From positions 58,443-122,442 of IMG/VR virus record IMGVR_UViG_3300042309_001504: a stretch of DNA of 64,000 nucleotides, one strand, 5' to 3'. The notes under the pieces were generated by a model, which was not told the origin of the DNA, did no database searches, and saw only the letters and a program-made list of their open reading frames with translations. Source of the stretch: a virus. Numbering within the stretch: position 1 is the first letter of the stretch; every line of letters starts with the position of its first letter. Below are positions 59,671 through 64,000 of the stretch, piece after piece. Position numbers and translations under genes: made by a program.

Positions 59671-60114
59671 TTATACACAATCTTTATTCTTACAACTGTT
59701 ACATAGAGTAATTATCCATCCTCCTTTATTTGGTTTGCCGCTATTGCCACAAACTTCACAGATTTTATAACTCATTTCTTCCGCCATGCTTACAATACCT
59801 TCTACATAATCATCGCCACCACTAAAGTATATGCGAAGTCCACCAAACTTTTCTTTTATTTGATCAAACTTAACAGGGACATAATCTAAGTCTGATTGAT
59901 CATTTGGTGTACCACATTTATTCCTTACCGCTATTCTTTCAGAGATATTTTGTTCGTGCTGAAATATTCTCCAACAAATAGAGGATAATATTTCATACCA
60001 CCCATCGTTACACTCGATACCCCAATACATACATGATTCCATGCGAGATTTAGTTCTATTAGAGAATAGTTGTGGATATTTTTCAATTAAAATATTTTGT
60101 AATTCTTGATTCAT
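59671..60114 (-). CDS. conserved hypothetical protein with Cys pairs
   Basis: A 147-residue protein. The central DQIKEKFGGLRIYFSGGDDYV and the end YKICEVCGNSGKPNKGGWI, then TLCNSCKNK, form a zinc-binding unit in a pattern widespread among phage hypotheticals. N-terminal aromatic residues (WYEILSSICWRIF) suggest a helical lid. The role is unknown. Confidence 0.7.
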   Translation of the reverse strand: MNQELQNILIEKYPQLFSNRTKSRMESCMYWGIECNDGWYEILSSICWRIFQHEQNISERIAVRNKCGTPNDQSDLDYVPVKFDQIKEKFGGLRIYFSGGDDYVEGIVSMAEEMSYKICEVCGNSGKPNKGGWIITLCNSCKNKDCV

Positions 60115-60116
60115 AA

Positions 60117-60311
60117 TTATATCTCATCTATATTTATCATTAATACTAATTTCTTATTTGTATCATCATCAATATAAAATGTGTCACAACCATATTCATC
60201 ACCAGTTTCAGCATTATGTATTGTCACTGTTTTATTCCAATCAAACTGACCAATATTATGTATACTATTTGCTTGCTCATTCAAAAAGTTATATAATTCA
60301 AGCCAAGTCAT
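60117..60311 (-). CDS. small hypothetical protein
   Basis: A 64-residue protein (MTWLELYNFLNEQANSIHNI, then WNKTVTIHNAETGDEYGCDT). GGAG six nt before the ATG gives the start and shortens the overlap with the upstream gene to 14 bp. It looks like a small alpha/beta fold. No family is recognised. Confidence 0.62.
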   Translation of the reverse strand: MTWLELYNFLNEQANSIHNIGQFDWNKTVTIHNAETGDEYGCDTFYIDDDTNKKLVLMINIDEI

Positions 60312-60555
60312 TATTATCTCCAATTGGCAAAGGATTACCATGAACAATATCTAGTTTCTTGTCTGATGATAAGACACAGAAATAACTAGCACAAATCTTT
60401 CTTTTTACTAAGGAGTCAATTTCATCTTCACAATAAATATTGATTCTATATCTATTAGAATATACATTATTAATTTTTGTTAAAAAATAATTTTTTGGCT
60501 TGTTGACCTGTTGAAATAGTAAATATTCAATATTGTCTACAGTGTTCTGATCCAT
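60298..60555 (-). CDS. small hypothetical protein
   Basis: An 85-residue protein (MDQNTVDNIEYLLFQQVNKP at the start) with a strand pair YRINIYCEDEIDSL and ICASYFCVLSSDKKLD. It lies between the sulfotransferase gene and a coupled small gene. Nothing marks its function. Confidence 0.58.
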   Translation of the reverse strand: MDQNTVDNIEYLLFQQVNKPKNYFLTKINNVYSNRYRINIYCEDEIDSLVKRKICASYFCVLSSDKKLDIVHGNPLPIGDNNDLA

Positions 60556-60557
60556 AA

Positions 60558-61139
60558 TTATATTGATCCTATCTTTGTATAACCTAGTGAAAAATCATTA
60601 TTATAGTAGTCATTAACAGTATCTAGAGTTTGTTGATCGAAATATTCCATAATATCTTTTTCGTATACAGATTGATTTATGATTGGTAATGGTTTGTATT
60701 CACAATTAATACGCTTACATATTTGCTCAAAATCTTTTTCTAAATTTTCAAAACGACCAACAAACTTTGCAAGATGTAAACAATTAAATGGATGGGTTTG
60801 TGGTAATGTATGATGTCTAACGCTAACGTTATAATTTTTAAAAGTATTTCCGCCCCTAAAACCTATAGATTCATCAGTAACTATAGTTAGAAAATCTTTT
60901 AAGGATAATTGAGGCAGATTTTGCCAATCTCTTGTTAACATTTTCCAAGCAGAAATCAATCTATTGTAAGGATTTCTGATAAAAGCAAAAGAAAAACAAT
61001 GAGCATATCTTTGTGGAATTTTACCTTTAAATGGACCATTATACTGTCTATTGAAAAATCCTTTACGAATAGATAATCCTCCAGTTTTAGGAATATGTAT
61101 AAAAACACAATCGTATTCTGGTATATAAAAATTAGACAT
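60558..61139 (-). CDS. sulfotransferase, family 2 type
   Basis: A 193-residue protein. CVFIHIPKTGGLSIRKGFF binds the phosphosulfate part of PAPS, and CFSFAFIRNPYNRLISAWKM the 3'-phosphate. HHTLPQTHPF and FVGRFENLEKDFEQICKRI are typical further segments of the family. It is the shortest of the five sulfotransferases here. It overlaps the TraR-like gene by one base. Confidence 0.86.
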   Translation of the reverse strand: MSNFYIPEYDCVFIHIPKTGGLSIRKGFFNRQYNGPFKGKIPQRYAHCFSFAFIRNPYNRLISAWKMLTRDWQNLPQLSLKDFLTIVTDESIGFRGGNTFKNYNVSVRHHTLPQTHPFNCLHLAKFVGRFENLEKDFEQICKRINCEYKPLPIINQSVYEKDIMEYFDQQTLDTVNDYYNNDFSLGYTKIGSI

Positions 61140-61357
61140 TATCTTGCTCTTTTGTTTGCCCTATGTAGTTTACGAATAGTTTCAGTAGCATTAGCCGGAA
61201 CCATAACCAAACTAGGTGCTGTTTTATGTCCCCAATCCATAAATCCTACCGCTCTACTTTCAACACTACATTCTTTGCATATAATTTTACGACCAGTTTC
61301 TAATAGAAACTCATAACGATCAATTCCAACATCAGTTTTACAATAAATACAGTTCAT
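61139..61357 (-). CDS. TraR/DksA-type zinc finger protein
   Basis: A 72-residue protein with a CxxC...CxxC finger (NCIYCKTDVG, then IICKECSVES), as in TraR/DksA proteins that bind RNA polymerase. The C-terminus is basic (TIRKLHRANKRAR). Its own consensus promoter lies immediately upstream. Modulation of host transcription is possible. Confidence 0.7.
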   Translation of the reverse strand: MNCIYCKTDVGIDRYEFLLETGRKIICKECSVESRAVGFMDWGHKTAPSLVMVPANATETIRKLHRANKRAR

Positions 61358-61367
61358 AAGTACCTCA

Positions 61368-61395
61368 ATTATACCAAGATTGTTGAACGTGTCAA
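61368..61395 (-). promoter_or_regulatory. sigma70-type promoter for the zinc-finger gene
   Basis: TTGACA (61390-61395) and TATAAT (61368-61373) with a 16-nt spacer on the minus strand. The -35 and spacer lie in the last codons of the deaminase-like gene; the -10 overlaps its stop. Confidence 0.85.
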
Positions 61396-61824
61396 GTCAG
61401 AATAAAAAATATCATTAGAATTATTGGTAAAATAATCTTCGTTTGTGCTATAAAAAACATTATACAATTCAAGAGCATCAAGAATTTTTTGACAATTCTT
61501 ACATGGTTTGCTCAATAGTATTCTTCCTTCTCTATTAATCCTAACAACAACAATCTTCCAATTAGTATCAATGGTATCATAGCGATCCAGCAATTTAGAA
61601 ACAAGATGACTTTCAGCATGAACAAATGGGAATTCCTTATAAGTAGAAATATTAAATCGTTCACCCATCTTAAATGCTTTGGCACTAAATCGGATGGGAT
61701 TATTACCAGCAAATGCTATCATCTTATTATTATCAAAAGCAGCAGCATAGTGATAACAACGAATAAGAGGATGGGGCTTCCAACTCTTATACGATCTTTT
61801 AATCGTCTTATCCAAAATCTTCAT
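61369..61824 (-). CDS. zinc-dependent deaminase-like protein
   Basis: A 151-residue protein with the cytidine-deaminase pattern: FPFVHAESHLVSKLLD (His, Glu) and SKPCKNCQKILDAL (Cys pair). KMIAFAGNNPIRF is the strand before. The start follows GGAAA and lies downstream of a promoter covering the longer frame. It is distinct from the dCMP deaminase at 6772. It may act on a nucleotide or a base in RNA or DNA. Confidence 0.75.
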   Translation of the reverse strand: MKILDKTIKRSYKSWKPHPLIRCYHYAAAFDNNKMIAFAGNNPIRFSAKAFKMGERFNISTYKEFPFVHAESHLVSKLLDRYDTIDTNWKIVVVRINREGRILLSKPCKNCQKILDALELYNVFYSTNEDYFTNNSNDIFYSDLTRSTILV

Positions 61825-61858
61825 GAGTGTTTCCAAAAGATTAGCGGTCCATGCCACC

Positions 61859-61887
61859 ATTGTAGCACAGACTGCTTATCGGGTCAA
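61859..61887 (-). promoter_or_regulatory. sigma70-type promoter for the deaminase-like gene
   Basis: TTGACC (61882-61887) and TACAAT (61859-61864) with a 17-nt spacer on the minus strand, 34 nt before the ATG. Confidence 0.72.
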
Positions 61888-61901
61888 TAGGTAATTGACC
61901 T

Positions 61902-62099
61902 TTAATCTTTTTTTGTTATGGGTCTATAGATAGAATCGTTATCTGGTCTTATATGAAAATCATCTTTACTATTAGTTAGTTCATTTTCATAAAGATCAAT
62001 ATCTGTTGGACAAATAGAAGGCATAGGTATTTGTGCCACACTTTTTTGTGTTGGTGCCTCTGGATTTAGTCTTATTCTTTTAGGTTCTGGAGTTTTCAT
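61902..62099 (-). CDS. small proline-rich protein
   Basis: A 65-residue, polar and probably disordered protein (MKTPEPKRIRLNPEAPTQKS, then PSICPTDIDLYENEL). It lies directly downstream of a small membrane gene and is coupled to the UvsE unit. No family is recognised. Confidence 0.55.
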   Translation of the reverse strand: MKTPEPKRIRLNPEAPTQKSVAQIPMPSICPTDIDLYENELTNSKDDFHIRPDNDSIYRPITKKD

Positions 62100-62100
62100 C

Positions 62101-62247
62101 TTATTTACTCGCCAACAAATACAGTCCTATATTACTAAATGAATACCCCAAATATGCTATAAACATACCAGTATTACCTTTATATAATTGTTCCAAAGAT
62201 ACATAAAAATATAAGCAACCAGTAAAAGCGATTAACCACGCACTCAT
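62101..62247 (-). CDS. small membrane protein
   Basis: A 48-residue protein of two hydrophobic helices (AWLIAFTGCLYFYVSLEQLY and MFIAYLGYSFSNIGLYLLA) joined by a short polar turn. AAGGA lies eight nt before the ATG, and the start overlaps the UvsE stop as ATGA. The signals are good for a real gene. Its function is unknown. Confidence 0.68.
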   Translation of the reverse strand: MSAWLIAFTGCLYFYVSLEQLYKGNTGMFIAYLGYSFSNIGLYLLASK

Positions 62248-63158
62248 ACTAATATTCCTTTATATATTTGTTGATATTTTTCTATTGCTAGGTCTTTTGC
62301 TTTCAATTCCATATCCACATCAAAATCCAATCCATAAGTTTCAAATGGAATCTCAGCGTAATCAGCATGAGCCCTTGGATTATTTCCGGGCCTACTTTCA
62401 CTATAATGAAAAAGCGGACGGGTTTGCCAAGTATCATAACACATATTGATTGCTTCAACTTCTGTGGTATTATTTGGATGACATTTATGATGCAGATAGT
62501 CGAAACAAATTGGTATACGGGTTATTGGATGAAAAATATCTACTAATTCACGAACACTCCAACAATTAAGTTTATCATCATTTTCGATAGTCATTCGTTT
62601 TTGACAATTTTCATCAAGACGTTTGAAATTTTCATAAAATCTATGACTAATTTCTTCGCGTGTTCCATTATTATTATGAACATGAAGATTCATAGCGGCA
62701 TTTGTATTTGCTGGCAAACCAATCCTATCAAAAAAACTACTATAAAAGTTTAGTTCAACAATAGTTTTCTCAATAACTTTAGGAGTTAAACTAGATAAAC
62801 TATTAAATTCGCTGGGATGACAAGTTACGCGAACAGTAGAACTGGATATTGTTGATTGTATATTATCAAATTCATCTTGAATTTCATCATGATTAGGCAA
62901 ATCTTCCAAACTAACATTAGCCTCATCATAAGTTATAAGAGGAAAAATATCACTACTAACACGATAAGTATAATTATGTCTGGAACAAAATCTAATAGTT
63001 TCATTCGTTACTTTCAAATTATTAAGAATTCTTTCGCCAAGAATATTTAACGCTTCTTCTCTTGGCAAAGATGAAAAGCGTTTGTATGTCATAGTCTGAT
63101 GACTAAGACCTTGTTCTTTAAGTTTGAGACTAATGCAGCATAGGCCGAATCTAATCAT
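62244..63158 (-). CDS. uvsE: UV damage endonuclease
   Basis: A 304-residue TIM-barrel endonuclease of the UVDE family. MIRFGLCCISLKL, the family start, is followed by NNLKVTNETIRFCSRHNYTY, YRVSSDIFPLITY, VTCHPSEFNSLSS, MNLHVHNNNG, MTIENDDKLNCWSV and ICFDYLHHKCHP, which carry the metal-binding His, Glu and Asp. The enzyme nicks DNA 5' to UV lesions, starting an alternative excision repair. It leads a unit with a TTGACA promoter. Confidence 0.92.
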   Translation of the reverse strand: MIRFGLCCISLKLKEQGLSHQTMTYKRFSSLPREEALNILGERILNNLKVTNETIRFCSRHNYTYRVSSDIFPLITYDEANVSLEDLPNHDEIQDEFDNIQSTISSSTVRVTCHPSEFNSLSSLTPKVIEKTIVELNFYSSFFDRIGLPANTNAAMNLHVHNNNGTREEISHRFYENFKRLDENCQKRMTIENDDKLNCWSVRELVDIFHPITRIPICFDYLHHKCHPNNTTEVEAINMCYDTWQTRPLFHYSESRPGNNPRAHADYAEIPFETYGLDFDVDMELKAKDLAIEKYQQIYKGILV

Positions 63159-63176
63159 ATATGTTCCTTTGTTCGT

Positions 63177-63204
63177 ATCTTACCATAGTATCGGCGTTTG
63201 TCAA
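63177..63204 (-). promoter_or_regulatory. sigma70-type promoter for uvsE
   Basis: TTGACA (63199-63204) and TAAGAT (63177-63182) with a 16-nt spacer on the minus strand, 18 nt before the uvsE ATG. Confidence 0.78.
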
Positions 63205-63212
63205 GAAAAACT

Positions 63213-63821
63213 TTAATTCTTACTACTATGATAGTTATACAGTTGGTTGATTTGATCAATAATATTTTGTGGAGTATGCTTTTTCAAAAACTCATTATCA
63301 TTATCAGTAATATATGCTTGTAGTTCATCATTTATCACACTCTCGTCATATCCTTTATTCAGGATATATTCTATAGATTTTTTAAGTTCTTTTTTGTATT
63401 TTTGACATATAAGATCTATATCTATTTTATACTTAACAGAATATGCAAATAAAGCATGAGATAGTTCGTGTCTTAATGCGGATTGATCTTGTGCTCCTAT
63501 AATATAAAAATTATCATATCTATATTTTAGTAAATCTAATAAAGTAATTTCTTCTTTAGTTAACGGATCAAATAATCCTTCACGAAATGGTTTCAATACA
63601 CTGCTCGGAAAATTAAAACCAGACCAATCCCTAACATAAGTATCTGCTCCATATGTTATAGAATACCATGACTTTAATTGACCTAAAGTAAAAATTTGTG
63701 ATTTAAATTTTGGATTCTCATAGTATTCTTGAAAACGTAAAAAAGTATTACTTAATTCTTCTTGAGAATCAGCGGAAATCCATATACTATTGAAAGGTTG
63801 TTTTTTAATTGTAAGAGACAT
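63213..63821 (-). CDS. HExxH zinc metalloprotease-like protein
   Basis: A 202-residue protein without a signal peptide. ALRHELSHALFAYSVKYKID holds HELSH (residues 118-122), a zinc-protease helix, and NDELQAYI about 40 residues later could supply the third ligand Glu. The N-terminal half (SWYSITYGADTYVRDWSGFN) is strand-rich. Cytoplasmic action is implied. It lies between thyX and uvsE. Family identity is not certain. Confidence 0.68.
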   Translation of the reverse strand: MSLTIKKQPFNSIWISADSQEELSNTFLRFQEYYENPKFKSQIFTLGQLKSWYSITYGADTYVRDWSGFNFPSSVLKPFREGLFDPLTKEEITLLDLLKYRYDNFYIIGAQDQSALRHELSHALFAYSVKYKIDIDLICQKYKKELKKSIEYILNKGYDESVINDELQAYITDNDNEFLKKHTPQNIIDQINQLYNYHSSKN

Positions 63822-63830
63822 TTGATCAAA

Positions 63831-64000
63831 TTATTTCCAGCCTAATGCTTCACTAATTATAGGAAATTGTTCCACAAAGATTTTTTTACAATCATTTGCT
63901 ATATCCATATGTTCTTTTTGTGTTCCATGTCCTGTTCTTAATTGTATATAATGAATCCAACTTCTAACCGTACCATTCATATATAATTTTGTTGGAGTTG
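63831..64000 (-). CDS. thyX: flavin-dependent thymidylate synthase, C-terminal part
   Basis: The last 56 residues of ThyX; the 5' part lies beyond the window. [20 protein letters not shown], then [14 protein letters not shown] matches the ThyX segment that holds the conserved RSxxxxxxLRT/TQxEHR-like residues for substrate binding. The enzyme makes dTMP from dUMP, the product of the dCMP deaminase at 6772. It ends nine bases before the metalloprotease start. Confidence 0.88.
   Translation of the reverse strand, partial: TPTKLYMNGTVRSWIHYIQLRTGHGTQKEHMDIANDCKKIFVEQFPIISEALGWK

Noticed and set aside
1-64000. CRISPR arrays, insertion sequences, integrase and attachment sites
   Set aside because: No regularly spaced repeats, transposase motifs, recombinase motifs or flanking repeats were seen.
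1-64000. Alternative genetic code
   Set aside because: TAA, TAG and TGA all appear as gene ends at tight overlaps, and no in-frame stops interrupt conserved domains.

Overview
The window is a 64 kb slice of a large, AT-rich, lytic-type tailed-phage genome. Genes are packed with 4-bp or slightly longer stop/start overlaps, nearly all on the minus strand, with strong Shine-Dalgarno (SD) sites. It carries T4-superfamily hallmarks: a UvsX/RecA recombinase, PhoH, rIIA and rIIB homologues, endonuclease VII, an ATP-dependent DNA ligase, a class II ribonucleotide reductase, dCMP deaminase, ThyX, a sigma factor, RuvB, tRNA-Leu and a tmRNA. No terminase, portal, major capsid or tail gene is recognisable here, so the main virion block must lie outside. 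Two protein families that are near-signatures of Planctomycetes (DUF1501 and a DUF1559 pseudopilin) suggest, by inference, a planctomycete host.

Layout. About 1-7.5 kb holds recombination and nucleotide genes (endonuclease, UvsX, FmdB-like zinc ribbon, HNH, PhoH, NrdJ, dCMP deaminase). About 7.5-13.6 kb holds small membrane and coiled-coil proteins, a papain-like protease, two overlapping holin-like ORFs and a possible virion protein. About 13.7-37.5 kb is dominated by glycan genes: GT-A, GT2, GT4, GT25 and GT60-like glycosyltransferases, sulfotransferases, SAM methyltransferases, UDP-galactopyranose mutase and two DUF3431 paralogues. Among these sit a ClpP-like protease, a divergent DeoC, a sigma factor, GMP reductase, nucleoside deoxyribosyltransferase, a macro domain protein and an actin-like ATPase with a membrane partner. 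The only plus-strand genes lie at 33.1-35.5 and 36.6-37.5 kb. About 37.5-46 kb holds a secreted trypsin-like protease, RuvB with a zinc-ribbon/RuvA-like partner, a tRNA-like element, rIIB, rIIA, a kinase-fold protein and tRNA-Leu(CAA). About 46-64 kb is a mosaic of short units: metalloprotease-like proteins, more sulfotransferases, ligase, endonuclease VII, DUF1501, tmRNA, SPOUT methyltransferase, phosphoesterase, DUF1559, UvsE and ThyX.

Regulation. Eleven sites match TTGAC(A/C)-N16/17-TATAAT-like promoters, eight of them between 41 and 64 kb. Several fix start codons downstream of the longest ORF. A different motif, GTGTAT followed by an AT-rich stretch, sits 17-31 nt before three genes at 11.9-13.6 kb and may be a promoter for the phage's own sigma factor. 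The genes suggest a phage that rebuilds nucleotide pools, repairs and recombines its own DNA, rescues stalled ribosomes and remodels glycans on the host or virion. All functions are inferred from motifs read by eye; no database search was run.
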